DNA of 64,000 nucleotides from Maribacter sp. MJ134 (GCF_003970695.1 NZ_CP034570.1:868001-932000); one strand, 5' to 3'. Counted from the stretch's first letter, positions 54,824 through 63,969 are shown. The notes: a model not told the origin generated them from the sequence alone. Translations and numbers: made by a program.

Positions 54824-56008
54824 TCAATTAAACCGCTGTCTTTGCAGTATATTTTTAAGATTATTTTTTAAATCTTCACCCGCGTCGTAGACCATTTGTT
54901 CATTACTAGGAAAAGGCACCCGTGCCAATTGCAAGAGTGATATCAAATCATTATCCAAAGCTCGTTTATCGCCATCATAGTTCGCATATACATGTTCAAA
55001 GACGAATTCACTAGCTAAGGGGTATTGGTTTATTTGTTGCTGCTTTCTTAAATCGGTAAAGCTAACAACACCTGTGACCTGAGCACTTTTGAATTGGGTG
55101 AACTGGTAAAAATCCGCTTTTACGGTCTTAAAGTTATCTATCTTTATTTTATTGCCAAGACTATCTTTCACCACATTTCCATTTTGGTCTCGTGCATATT
55201 TGAAACCATCTTTTATCTGCTTTTCTTTGATAATCTGCCTTTCATTGATTTGTTCAGGAGAAATATTGATATCTTGAAACGCAACCTCCATTACATAATC
55301 ATATTCTTGGTCGGTAATCTTATTGGTATGATATTCCGTCCACAAATCGTTCAATCCAAAAGTGTTAAGGTTTAGCAGTTCTTCTTCTAATCTAACGGGG
55401 ATTACCTTGTCCGTGGTATTGTTCATTTCTACCATTACGTAATCAATCCCTTTTCTATAAGCGATATCCATTTTTTGAACCGCGTCCTTAAAATTGGGAT
55501 TAAGCTCCTCTAAATATTTTAGGTCCTGGTAGGCCTTTCTGTAATCTGCTTTATAGACGGCATTATCCAAGAGCGATACAGCATTATTGTAAAGATAAAC
55601 CGATAGCTTATCCTTGGCAGCAAGCAAATTATTATCATAATCCTTAAAAGTGAACTGAGCAGTCCTGTTTTCATCGAATAATTGCAAAGGTAATAAGGGT
55701 CTGATCTGTTGTTGAATAGATCTTAACCTGGAATAGGTTGTATAAATTTCCTCAAAATTTGCAGGATTACCGTCCTTTTTTAAAAATTTGATATGTTGAA
55801 GCTCCCTATCCGTATTTTTCTTATAGGCTTCCTCTAGCATGGCTATGAAGGGCTGGTTGCCCTTTTTGTTTTTATTTTCCGCAATATTATCAATCGCCCT
55901 TTGAATAGCCCTATCATAGTTTCCCGTATTCAGGGCCTCCTGCGTTCTTTTCACTCCATTACAGGAACATAAAAGAACTAATACGCTGTAAAGTAGAATT
56001 TTTTTCAT
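54824..56008 (-). CDS. Lipoprotein of unknown function with TPR-like repeats
   Basis: I do not recognise a named family. The 394-residue protein has a lipoprotein signal (KKILLYSVLVLLCSC, Cys16); the ATG at 56008 was preferred to a longer frame without signal sequence. The first part is TPR-like (RTQEALNTGNYDRAIQRAIDNI, LLDNAVYKADYRKAYQDLKYLEELNP). A region with YVMVEMNNTTDKVIPVRLEEEL follows, and the end is rich in basic and aromatic residues (EFVFEHVYANYDGDKRALDND). This suggests an extracytoplasmic scaffold. It stands alone between terminator and glyA. Confidence 0.75.
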   Translation of the reverse strand: MKKILLYSVLVLLCSCNGVKRTQEALNTGNYDRAIQRAIDNIAENKNKKGNQPFIAMLEEAYKKNTDRELQHIKFLKKDGNPANFEEIYTTYSRLRSIQQQIRPLLPLQLFDENRTAQFTFKDYDNNLLAAKDKLSVYLYNNAVSLLDNAVYKADYRKAYQDLKYLEELNPNFKDAVQKMDIAYRKGIDYVMVEMNNTTDKVIPVRLEEELLNLNTFGLNDLWTEYHTNKITDQEYDYVMEVAFQDINISPEQINERQIIKEKQIKDGFKYARDQNGNVVKDSLGNKIKIDNFKTVKADFYQFTQFKSAQVTGVVSFTDLRKQQQINQYPLASEFVFEHVYANYDGDKRALDNDLISLLQLARVPFPSNEQMVYDAGEDLKNNLKNILQRQRFN

Positions 56009-56256
56009 GGCTATAATATTTAAAGTTTCAAAGCATATTTCAATAGCTATGCCATAATTGGTTTTTGCTATAACGCAAAAGGATGAAGAATAGTACAAAC
56101 TCGTTTAAATACGTAAGTAGGCGTTTTTTACCTAATCCCACATATACGTTTAGTTGTTAACTTTTGTTTGATAAATTATTTCTCAAAAAGCGTAATTTTT
56201 CCAATTAACCAATAGGTATTTGTATTTTTATACTTTATTAATAATTACAAAAAGAC

Positions 56257-57543
56257 ATGCAAAGGGATAATCGCATTTTTGATTTAATCGAAGAAGAAAG
56301 ACAACGTCAAATAGAAGGTATTGAGTTAATTGCCTCGGAAAATTTTACGAGCCCACAAGTAATGGAGGCTTCTGGTTCCGTGCTAACGAACAAATATGCC
56401 GAAGGATATCCTGGCAAAAGATATTACGGAGGTTGCGAGGTTGTAGATAAAGTAGAGCAGTTGGCTATAGACAGGGCAAAGGAGTTGTTCGGAGCGGCTT
56501 ATGCCAATGTTCAGCCGCATTCCGGTTCACAGGCCAATGCCGCGGTTTATCATGCTTGCCTTAAGCCGGGAGATACTATTTTAGGATTTGATTTGTCGCA
56601 TGGCGGACACCTAACGCATGGGTCACCGGTCAATTTTTCAGGTAGACTGTACAATCCCGTTTTTTATGGCGTGGACGAAGCCACAGGATTACTTAACTAT
56701 GATAAAATTCAGGAAATTGCTTTAAAAGAACGACCTAAATTGATTATCGCAGGTGCGTCCGCATATTCAAGGGATATGGACTTTAAAAAGTTCAGGGAAA
56801 TAGCCGATAGCGTTGACGCACTGTTATTAGCGGATATTTCGCATCCTGCAGGCCTTATAGCTAAAGGATTATTGAATAATCCTTTGCCACATTGCCACAT
56901 TGTAACTACAACTACACATAAAACGCTAAGAGGACCAAGAGGAGGACTCATTTTAATGGGCGCTGATTTTGAAAATCCTTTCGGAATTAAATTGAAGAAC
57001 GGAAACTTGAGAAAAATGTCCGCTTTATTGGACTTGGCAGTATTTCCGGGAAACCAAGGAGGTCCATTAGAACATATCATTGCAGCCAAAGCAGTAGCTT
57101 TTGGCGAAGCGCTCACGCCTGAATTTGGTCAGTATATGGAACAGGTGAAAAAAAATGCCGATGCTATGGCGAAAGCCTTTGTTGATAAGGATTATCATAT
57201 CATATCAGGAGGTACGGACAACCACATGATGCTTATTGATTTGCGGAACAAGAATATTTCAGGAAAAGATGCTGAGAAGGCCCTAGTACTGGCTGATATT
57301 ACGGCGAACAAGAATATGGTTCCTTTCGATGATAAATCACCATTTGTTACTTCAGGTATTAGATTTGGAACACCTGCTATAACCACTAGAGGACTCTTAG
57401 AGAGCGATATGGAGATTATTGTCTCCTTAATAGATAAGGTAATTACGAATCCAGAAGATAGTGCCGTAATCAATACTGTTAAGAAAGAGGTTAACGCCAT
57501 GATGGGAGAAAGACCTATTTTCAATATACTTCAAAACGCGTAA
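56257..57543 (+). CDS. glyA: Serine hydroxymethyltransferase GlyA
   Basis: GlyA interconverts serine and glycine with tetrahydrofolate. The 428-residue fold-type I PLP enzyme shows [39 protein letters not shown], the PLP lysine in [14 protein letters not shown], and [13 protein letters not shown] near the end. Length matches the family. The stop is 11 bases from the convergent gene of unknown function. No folate riboswitch-like structure is visible upstream. Confidence 0.97.
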   Translation: MQRDNRIFDLIEEERQRQIEGIELIASENFTSPQVMEASGSVLTNKYAEGYPGKRYYGGCEVVDKVEQLAIDRAKELFGAAYANVQPHSGSQANAAVYHACLKPGDTILGFDLSHGGHLTHGSPVNFSGRLYNPVFYGVDEATGLLNYDKIQEIALKERPKLIIAGASAYSRDMDFKKFREIADSVDALLLADISHPAGLIAKGLLNNPLPHCHIVTTTTHKTLRGPRGGLILMGADFENPFGIKLKNGNLRKMSALLDLAVFPGNQGGPLEHIIAAKAVAFGEALTPEFGQYMEQVKKNADAMAKAFVDKDYHIISGGTDNHMMLIDLRNKNISGKDAEKALVLADITANKNMVPFDDKSPFVTSGIRFGTPAITTRGLLESDMEIIVSLIDKVITNPEDSAVINTVKKEVNAMMGERPIFNILQNA

Positions 57544-57554
57544 GGAAAGCAATC

Positions 57555-58199
57555 CTAGTGCATAGATAAGTCCAAATCAGCGGGGATGAACGTATTCCTG
57601 TTTAAATCATAGATCAGGGCATCCTCCTGAGTTTCTAGATAAATACCCCAAAAGTCAAAATAACTTTGGGGTGTTTTGTTCGGTGTATCTAATTGTGGAT
57701 TGTCAATATTATCTTCGAATACCGGAATAAAAATTTCATACGGTTTTTCGGTTAGCCCTCTGGTAAAATAGACATAGTGGTTAGCAAGTTCTGTAATAAT
57801 AGCATTAAACTGTTGCACTATACTTTTTTCTGATGTGCGCTTTATGATGATACTGGTGTCATTTAGAAAAAGTGTTAGTTCTTCAATATCTAAATCGATT
57901 GACGGATTATCTTCTGCCAGATGATTTAAACCCTTAAGAAGTGGAGAATCTGATAAGTTGTTACTTTTACCCCATCTGTTCTTATTAAAATGAGCAAGCA
58001 TTTCTAACAAATCTATGCTACAAGTCATGTCTAGTGCCATGTCTATGCCTTTCTCATGGATATTGTAATTTCTAAGTGAGATTTCAGAAAAATAGTGATA
58101 CCCAAGAAACTTTAAGTAGTCGTCCAGACCGTTGATTTCAAAATTGACATTGGGACGTAAAAAATTTGAGGAACTTTGGTTATTTAAGTTTGCCGACAT
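57555..58199 (-). CDS. Protein of unknown function in the signalling locus
   Basis: No family is recognised. The 214-residue protein has no signal peptide or membrane helix. It contains a helical middle part (DLLEMLAHFNKNRWG), an acidic segment (DIEELTLFLNDTS) and a C-terminal half with many aromatic and acidic residues (HYVYFTRGLTEKPYEIFIPVFEDN, SYFDFWGIYLETQEDALIYD). The last gene of a minus-strand run, it has upstream a 50-bp sequence shared with the LytTR regulator gene. It may belong to their regulon; function is unknown. Confidence 0.65.
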   Translation of the reverse strand: MSANLNNQSSSNFLRPNVNFEINGLDDYLKFLGYHYFSEISLRNYNIHEKGIDMALDMTCSIDLLEMLAHFNKNRWGKSNNLSDSPLLKGLNHLAEDNPSIDLDIEELTLFLNDTSIIIKRTSEKSIVQQFNAIITELANHYVYFTRGLTEKPYEIFIPVFEDNIDNPQLDTPNKTPQSYFDFWGIYLETQEDALIYDLNRNTFIPADLDLSMH

Positions 58200-58257
58200 A
58201 AACGAATGAAATTATTTAATATCCTATTATAAAGGTAGGTTTAATTAAATTTCGTTC

Positions 58258-58307
58258 GACCTAGGAAAACCTTAGATTTTCGGAGGATATTATGATAAAA
58301 TGCCTTG
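58258..58307. promoter_or_regulatory. Shared 50-bp upstream element, copy 1
   Basis: This segment aligns without gaps to 62330-62379 at about 40 of 50 bases. Conserved blocks are AGGAAAACCTTA, GGAGGATATT and ATAAAATGC. It lies 59-108 bases upstream of the unknown gene starting at 58199. Confidence 0.65.
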
Positions 58308-58360
58308 CGATATCAAAAAATAAAGAATTAGACTACAATACAGATGGAATTCACCTGCAA

Positions 58361-59029
58361 TTATAAAAACCCTCTTTTTCTGGCTTCTTCAATAAGCGCC
58401 AAATCATTACCGTTTTTAACACCGAATATGGCCTTCAATTGTCGTTTTCTTGCCTCTACGGTCGTATTTGCTGAAGAAATCAAGGGTCCAATATCTCTTG
58501 TATTCACACCCAACGATAGATGATAAAGTATTTTCTGGTCTTGATTATCGATGACAATATCGTTGGCCATCTTTTTTCTGATTGCTACCAACGCACTAGA
58601 CGTATAATACGGTGGATTACGAAGAACGGTCTCCACCATGGTTTTCAATGACAGTTCGTCAATTTCTGATTTCACCATATACCCGTCTGGGTTTACAGTA
58701 ACGAATATATTATTTATTCTATAATTGTCGCTAAAGGACGACATGAATACTATTTTAGATGTAGGGACACTATTTCTGGCTATAACCCCTAAATCTACCC
58801 CGGTCCTTGGGTCTTTTGAGCCCGCTGGAAATAGTTGAATGTCCAATAATATAATATCGTAGGGAAGAGCCTTTGCGGAGAGTTCAATTTTTTCCTTTGC
58901 CTTGTCAAAACTTTTTGCGATCTCTACCTTAACTGAAAAATTATCAAATTTCTGCTCCTCAAGGATATACTTGTATCCCAAAGTCGTCATCTCATGGTCA
59001 TCTACCGCTAATATTCGTATGGTATCCAT
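58361..59029 (-). CDS. NarL/LuxR-type response regulator
   Basis: The 222-residue protein has a full receiver domain (acid pair in AVDDHEMT, phospho-acceptor Asp in IILLDIQLFP, Ser in VFMSSFS, Lys in YMVKSE) and a C-terminal helix-turn-helix (LSLGVNTRDIGPLISSANTTVEARKRQLKAIFGV). The receiver has a small insert (PAGSKDPRTGVD) after the phosphorylation site. It is paired with the TPR-histidine kinase encoded 24 bases upstream. Its phosphorylation residues are intact, in contrast to the LytTR protein nearby. Confidence 0.9.
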   Translation of the reverse strand: MDTIRILAVDDHEMTTLGYKYILEEQKFDNFSVKVEIAKSFDKAKEKIELSAKALPYDIILLDIQLFPAGSKDPRTGVDLGVIARNSVPTSKIVFMSSFSDNYRINNIFVTVNPDGYMVKSEIDELSLKTMVETVLRNPPYYTSSALVAIRKKMANDIVIDNQDQKILYHLSLGVNTRDIGPLISSANTTVEARKRQLKAIFGVKNGNDLALIEEARKRGFL

Positions 59030-59052
59030 TTTATAATCGTACTAGTACAGGT

Positions 59053-61167
59053 TTAAACGTCCTGTAATTGATTTTTAGTATTGTCCTTTAGTGACGAATT
59101 CGGCTTTAAAGGAATCTGGACCTGAATAGTGGTTCCATTTCCGGGCTTTGAGCTTATTTTCCAATTGCCGTTCAGCTTATTGACCCTGGACCTTATATTA
59201 CGCATGCCAATACCTTTTTTCTCCTTTTCAAATTTAAAACCTTTGCCATCATCCCTCATGGTAACGACAAATTCGTTATCTATTCTTTCAAAGTTAACAA
59301 AGAAATTTTTACAGACTGCATGTTTTACCGCGTTTTGTAAAGTTTCTTGTATAATGCGATAAACATTGATTTTTACATCTCCTACCAAGCTGTCCCAATC
59401 TTCATTCTCATCGTAGTTAAAGATGGTATTTATATTGTTGTTCCCTTTCGCCGATTGTAATAATGCCTCTATGGAATTTACGAAATTATGGATTCTGGTA
59501 TAAGCGGAATGACTAAGCTCGTGAGAAATAGATCGAATTTCATTTTCAACATCCTTTAAGGCTACGATTGCAGAAGAGCGCTCCTTTATAGCCTCGGAAT
59601 CCGTTTTTTTGTTCAAACCTGTCAAAACCATCCGTGCTCCTAGCATTTTTCCCAACACCCCGTCGTGCAATTCCTCTGAGATACGCTTCTGTTCCATTCG
59701 TTTCACCTCATTTACCTTCTGTTTTTGGGCAAGCATAAGATTAAAAATCTCCTCATTATTTTCTTGCTGTTGTTGTAGAAAACGTAATTTTTGATTTTTC
59801 GCTCTTTGGTTGATGATAATATACACGGAGAGCCCCAGCAAAAAGAAGCCCAAGGCAATCCCCGTCCACATTTGTTTCTGCTGGCTAAGCACTTCCTTTT
59901 CTTCGGCAAGTTCCTCATTTTCTGCAATAAACTCGTCCGTTTCAAAGCGGATACGTGCAAATTTGTTACGTATTTTCCTTTCTTCTAATTGAAGACTATC
60001 GGTAAGTGCAATATAGTGTTGCGCATAGTCCGAGGCTTTTTCGGCATCAATTCTGGCCAAAAATGCAAGGTTTTCCAAGATGCGCTTATTGTTCTCATTT
60101 TTCTGGGCCAATAGTAAGGATTTCTCTGCCCATTCAATACTAGCACTGGTGTCTTTCTGTAAAAGCCTTAACTCCGCCATGCTATAATAGGAGGAGACCA
60201 AGCTACCTGATTCCAAACTATCGTTCAGTACTATGGACCGCTTTATTTTACTTTCGACATCTATGGTATCACCGATACGGATTTTACAAAGTGCTAAGTT
60301 GTTCAAGGTTTTTGCGAACAAACTGATGTTTATTTTATTTGCATCTGGCGTTCCTAATACCTCTTCGAATTTCTCGATTGCTTTTTTATAGTCGCCACTC
60401 TCCCTATATACAATACCTAGGTTATTTTTAAGTCTAAGTAGATAGGAGGTGTCATTGTCCAATTTGTCTAGATAGGTACGTGCTTGATTGAAGTAAGCGA
60501 TAGCTTTGGAATACTGCTTTAGGTCTTCAGATACAACTCCTAAATCATTGTAGGTCTCAAATAAATCTCTATAACTATCCGTTTGCTTCAAGCGTTCAAT
60601 AGCTAAAATGAGATTCGTTTCGGCACCCACATAGTCTTTGACACTTTCCTGGATGTTTGCAATGTACAATAGTAATTTCCCGGAATTTAAATAATTTTCT
60701 TTTAAATCATATATTTTCTGAGCTTCGTAGTAATGAAAATATGCACTGTCCAATACGGCCCTTCTCTTAAAGAATACCGCTAAATCCCAGTGAGCTTCCG
60801 CTAGTATTACCGAATCATTTGCAATACGCCCCAATCTTATGGCATCGTGATTTATCCTTCGAAACAAAGCCGTGTCCTTTGTACGAATGCTTTTAAAGGA
60901 AAGTTTGGAAACTAGTTTTAGTTTTAGTTGTTCATCACTCAAAGATTTTGCATAAGTATAGGCTTGGTCTAACCAGGCAAATTCATCTTCCGGTTCGGAA
61001 ACTTTATTTTGAAATGATTGGACAAGTCTATTTACGCTATCATTGGTAATTTCGGTTTGATTTAAATTTTTCTTTTGTCCTAAGGTGAACTGCCCAAATA
61101 TGATAACTAAGGTTACTAAAAAAAACCTTAACCTTTTATTTCGCTTAATTAGTTTAGCTTTCAACAT
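59053..61167 (-). CDS. TPR-containing sensor histidine kinase (HisKA_3)
   Basis: The 704-residue protein has an N-terminal signal/anchor (FFLVTLVIIFGQFTLG), a TPR-repeat sensor of about 360 residues (for example YNDLGVVSEDLKQYSKAIAYFNQA and NNLGIVYRESGDYKKAIEKFEEVL), a coiled coil, one membrane helix (WTGIALGFFLLGLSVYIII), HisKA_3 with phospho-acceptor His in RISEELHDGVLGK, and HATPase with ETLQNAVKHA, DDGKGF and GIGMRNIRSRV. It phosphorylates the NarL-type regulator next to it. I chose the ATG at 61167 over an upstream TTG. The start is only 14 bases from the terminator of the small peptide gene. Confidence 0.92.
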   Translation of the reverse strand: MLKAKLIKRNKRLRFFLVTLVIIFGQFTLGQKKNLNQTEITNDSVNRLVQSFQNKVSEPEDEFAWLDQAYTYAKSLSDEQLKLKLVSKLSFKSIRTKDTALFRRINHDAIRLGRIANDSVILAEAHWDLAVFFKRRAVLDSAYFHYYEAQKIYDLKENYLNSGKLLLYIANIQESVKDYVGAETNLILAIERLKQTDSYRDLFETYNDLGVVSEDLKQYSKAIAYFNQARTYLDKLDNDTSYLLRLKNNLGIVYRESGDYKKAIEKFEEVLGTPDANKINISLFAKTLNNLALCKIRIGDTIDVESKIKRSIVLNDSLESGSLVSSYYSMAELRLLQKDTSASIEWAEKSLLLAQKNENNKRILENLAFLARIDAEKASDYAQHYIALTDSLQLEERKIRNKFARIRFETDEFIAENEELAEEKEVLSQQKQMWTGIALGFFLLGLSVYIIINQRAKNQKLRFLQQQQENNEEIFNLMLAQKQKVNEVKRMEQKRISEELHDGVLGKMLGARMVLTGLNKKTDSEAIKERSSAIVALKDVENEIRSISHELSHSAYTRIHNFVNSIEALLQSAKGNNNINTIFNYDENEDWDSLVGDVKINVYRIIQETLQNAVKHAVCKNFFVNFERIDNEFVVTMRDDGKGFKFEKEKKGIGMRNIRSRVNKLNGNWKISSKPGNGTTIQVQIPLKPNSSLKDNTKNQLQDV

Positions 61168-61180
61168 TAAGTACAAGATA

Positions 61181-61211
61181 AAAAAAAGCCTTGAAGTACA
61201 ACTTCAAGGCT
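61181..61211 (-). terminator. Terminator after the small peptide gene
   Basis: AGCCTTGAAGT (61187-61197) and ACTTCAAGGCT (61201-61211) form a perfect 11-bp stem with a 3-base loop. On the minus strand a run of seven T follows. It separates the peptide gene from the kinase gene, so kinase expression needs read-through or a promoter inside this short gap. Confidence 0.88.
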
Positions 61212-61236
61212 CAACATATTATTATCAACTGGAGAA

Positions 61237-61413
61237 CTACGCGTTATTATTACCATTACCTCGATCATCCTCGGATTTAGAACAATCATCACAAGCTATC
61301 ATACTACTAATATCATCTAAAAAATTAAATTCGTTTGAGTTGCTATCCACTACAAAAGTAGTTACTCCAAATGCCATTGCTGCTACTGCGAAAATGCTGA
61401 TTACCTTTTTCAT
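61237..61413 (-). CDS. Small secreted peptide, 58 residues, CxxC-like
   Basis: The gene is short and easily missed. Its product opens with a classical signal sequence (MKKVISIFAVAAMAFGVTTF), then VVDSNSNEFNFLDDISSMIACDDC in outline, with Cys41 and Cys44, an acidic KSEDDRGNG stretch and ends in NNNA. The mature part would be about 35-40 residues. It has its own strong terminator and about 138 bases of non-coding sequence upstream, which supports a real, well-expressed gene. It resembles in form the short NVEALA-type Bacteroidota peptides but lacks that motif. It lies between a LytTR regulator and a sensor kinase, so a signal or sensed peptide is possible. Confidence 0.7.
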   Translation of the reverse strand: MKKVISIFAVAAMAFGVTTFVVDSNSNEFNFLDDISSMIACDDCSKSEDDRGNGNNNA

Positions 61414-61508
61414 GTTTATTTATTTTTTAGTTTGTATACGTTTATTATACTGCCAAGGTAATAAGCATGACAGGGTGAATACTATTTTAGAGCCTATAAC
61501 TAGTGGTT

Positions 61509-61521
61509 GTAGATGGTCTAC
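61509..61521. promoter_or_regulatory. Small inverted repeat between LytTR gene and peptide gene
   Basis: GTAGA and TCTAC flank TGG. It lies about 100 bases upstream of the peptide ATG and 31 bases past the stop of the LytTR gene. It may be an operator; evidence is only the symmetry. Confidence 0.25.
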
Positions 61522-61551
61522 GAGTATTTGGCCTAGTTTTGAGAGAATTCG

Positions 61552-62283
61552 TTAATTTAAGTTGGAAACGGAGTTTTGGGAAAGGATTTTTTTAAGATTA
61601 TCCATATTCTCTCGGTAAGTTTTAGAAAAAGGAAGACTTTTATTATTTTTCTTTAAGGCGCAGATAGACTTCCCAAAGTTTATTCTAGAAACATAGTCCG
61701 TATTAACGATATAACTTTGATGTATACGTACAAAGTTTTTTGGAAGCTGCTTTTCAAAAGTTTTTAATGTCTTATATGCATGGGTAACGTTGCCGCCTAT
61801 CATATGAAATTCGGTAGTGTTGTTATCCGCTTGTAGGTACAGAATATCCGTGGTGTCCAGATATTGAAAATCATTATAAGATTTTAGACAAATGGTTTGT
61901 GGTGCAGCTTCCTTTGGAAGCTTTTTCCTTAGTTTTAGCAAGGATTTTCTAATGTCGAACTCATTATACGGTAGCAACCAATAATCGAAGAAATTATTTT
62001 TTATCGCTTCGTAAGCATGCTCTTTTGTTTTGGATATACCGATGACCAAGGGAACGGTGGTGACATACTGATGCAATTCCACAACCATTTGAAATAGGGC
62101 AGAAGCCTTATCGTTTAAATTAACAAAAATAATATCTGGAGTGTACTTGAGAATATTGTTCAGACCATCGGACGGACTCTTTAGGTTTCCTACACAGCTA
62201 AAGTCGCCATACTCGTCCAAAAATGCCTGTAACTGCAAATTTGAGACCGCATCGGAGTCTATTATACTGTAATTGTATTCCAA
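61552..62283 (-). CDS. LytTR-family regulator with degenerate receiver domain
   Basis: The 243-residue protein has a receiver-like N-terminal half and a LytTR DNA-binding domain (about 130-235: TICLKSYNDFQYLDTTDILYLQADNN, FVRIHQSYIVNTDYV). The phospho-acceptor Asp is replaced by Asn55 (IIFVNLND) and the conserved Lys of the KP motif by Leu104 (DYWLLPY); one of the acidic pair remains (IIDSD). The receiver thus cannot be phosphorylated in the normal way. It must respond to another signal or act constitutively. It has a copy of the 50-bp shared element upstream. Confidence 0.88.
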   Translation of the reverse strand: MEYNYSIIDSDAVSNLQLQAFLDEYGDFSCVGNLKSPSDGLNNILKYTPDIIFVNLNDKASALFQMVVELHQYVTTVPLVIGISKTKEHAYEAIKNNFFDYWLLPYNEFDIRKSLLKLRKKLPKEAAPQTICLKSYNDFQYLDTTDILYLQADNNTTEFHMIGGNVTHAYKTLKTFEKQLPKNFVRIHQSYIVNTDYVSRINFGKSICALKKNNKSLPFSKTYRENMDNLKKILSQNSVSNLN

Positions 62284-62329
62284 AATAAATAGTGTTCTAC
62301 AGCAAGTTAATAATTGTAAATACCAAACT

Positions 62330-62379
62330 GACCGAGGAAAACCTTATAAAAGTGGAGGATATTGTTATAAAATGCGTTG
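62330..62379. promoter_or_regulatory. Shared 50-bp upstream element, copy 2
   Basis: This is the partner of 58258-58307, in the same orientation, 47-96 bases upstream of the LytTR start codon. The conserved blocks are AGGAAAACCTTA, GGAGGATATT and ATAAAATGC. Confidence 0.65.
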
Positions 62380-62415
62380 AAGCTCCCTATTTGAAAGAAA
62401 AAACTTTCAATAAAA

Positions 62416-63969
62416 TTAGTCTTCTTCCTTATCACGAGCTTGGTAGGCACCCAAATCTGGATTAGATGTTCTGTTAATGCCGAGAATATCTAGCGGTACT
62501 TCTGCGGAGAAAATTGGATTTCCCTGATTGATTACCTCAGCATCAAGTCCAATTCTATAATCATTCCTATTGGTCCTAAAAAAGTCTAAATCTCCCTCTA
62601 GAATGACGCTTTCATAATTGGAATTATTTTCAAAGTCGTACAAAGGGTCGGTTTGAAAACTATTGGAAATATCATCGAACTTTATATAGCAATTGGAGAA
62701 ATTAAAGTTAAAATCGTTTTCATCATTTGATGTTAAGGAAAGCTCTGTAAATCCATTTCCAGCAATGATACAATTCTTAAAATCGGCCTTTACCAGATGA
62801 GCACTATTAGCATTATTGTCAAGATTAGGTATGAAATTATCAATTTCTAAAGCGGCATCAACTCTAAAACCATTGCTCCAATAGTTGGCAATAGTACTGT
62901 GGATAAAGGAATAATTACCTCCAAGACTACAATATAGGGAAGAGGAACCCGACGAACCTAAAACTACGTTCTGCGCTTCTATATAAGCTGTCTCCGCCCA
63001 AATATTGTGGCTAGCGTTGTTATAGAGTTGACTGTTTTCAATGGTTAAGGTAGGCGTATCAAGGACGCCGTCACCTTCTATAAATAAACCGACCGTTGCA
63101 TTTTTGATGGTGGTATAAGAAATTACATTCGAAATACTACCCCTTGCTATCCATATGCCCGACCATTGTCCTGGGATATCAGAAAAACTGGGTTCTAAAC
63201 GGTCGCCTTCAAAAATAACCTCATTTTCCAGAAGTTCTCTATTCTCACTTAACGCACCGTTAATGGTTATGGTAGCACCTTCTTTTATCAGCAAACCGGA
63301 ATCTTTATGAAAGTGTATTCTTGCTCCCGGGTCTATTAGTAGTTCTTTACCTTCGGGCACTACGGCAAAACCGTAGATGACGTAAGGTTTCTCACCGGTA
63401 AAATTCAATTCCGCGTCCGAGAGCTCAAAACCTTCTACTTGTATTTGATTGCCCTCGGCATCAAAGTCCAAGGTTATCATTTCGGTTTCTCCACTGGCAT
63501 CCGTTTCGGGGAATAAGAATATGGCATCTTTAACTAAAGTTACTAACTGTACTTCTTGTATGTTACTACCAGCATCAAATTGGATGGCATCCGTATAGAG
63601 TAATGTATTCAAATCATTATCGGAAATATCCACCGTGGTTTCAATGAAGATAAATAGGCTGTCTTGGGCATTTAGGGGTATGTTTTGAAAGGTCTTGCCC
63701 GCAATTCCATCCACATTTAATCGGTAAGCGCTGGTTGGGCCGTTCTGTAACCCAATGGATGGGATGATTACATCGTCCCTAGTAGGATTATATACTTTAA
63801 GGCTATAGGTGCTGCTGCCAATGTTGCTGAAAATAGTATCTAAGTAAACGGTGTCCTTGGAAAAGGAAAGGTTACCCGCACTAGGAGCATATTCAAAATC
63901 TTTTCTACACGAGCTGAACCAAACGAATAGCCCTGTTATAAGAAAAACTAGTAAAACCTTAATCCGCAC
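62416..63969 (-). CDS. Right-handed beta-helix lipoprotein
   Basis: The 517-residue protein starts at GTG and has a lipoprotein signal (VFLITGLFVWFSSC, Cys21). The first part is Ig-like (SFSKDTVYLDTIFSNIGSSTYSLKVYNP), followed by a beta-helix of many short strands (YVIYGFAVVPEGKELLIDPGARIHFH, ENSQLYNNASHNIWAE, ADFKNCIIAGNG). It ends with a DLGAYQ motif, seen in bacterial polysaccharide-lyase-like and choice-of-anchor proteins. No catalytic site is evident. It probably is a surface protein, perhaps binding or sensing polysaccharide. The start is near the window edge; no ATG lies in frame upstream before a stop codon. Confidence 0.85.
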   Translation of the reverse strand: MRIKVLLVFLITGLFVWFSSCRKDFEYAPSAGNLSFSKDTVYLDTIFSNIGSSTYSLKVYNPTRDDVIIPSIGLQNGPTSAYRLNVDGIAGKTFQNIPLNAQDSLFIFIETTVDISDNDLNTLLYTDAIQFDAGSNIQEVQLVTLVKDAIFLFPETDASGETEMITLDFDAEGNQIQVEGFELSDAELNFTGEKPYVIYGFAVVPEGKELLIDPGARIHFHKDSGLLIKEGATITINGALSENRELLENEVIFEGDRLEPSFSDIPGQWSGIWIARGSISNVISYTTIKNATVGLFIEGDGVLDTPTLTIENSQLYNNASHNIWAETAYIEAQNVVLGSSGSSSLYCSLGGNYSFIHSTIANYWSNGFRVDAALEIDNFIPNLDNNANSAHLVKADFKNCIIAGNGFTELSLTSNDENDFNFNFSNCYIKFDDISNSFQTDPLYDFENNSNYESVILEGDLDFFRTNRNDYRIGLDAEVINQGNPIFSAEVPLDILGINRTSNPDLGAYQARDKEED

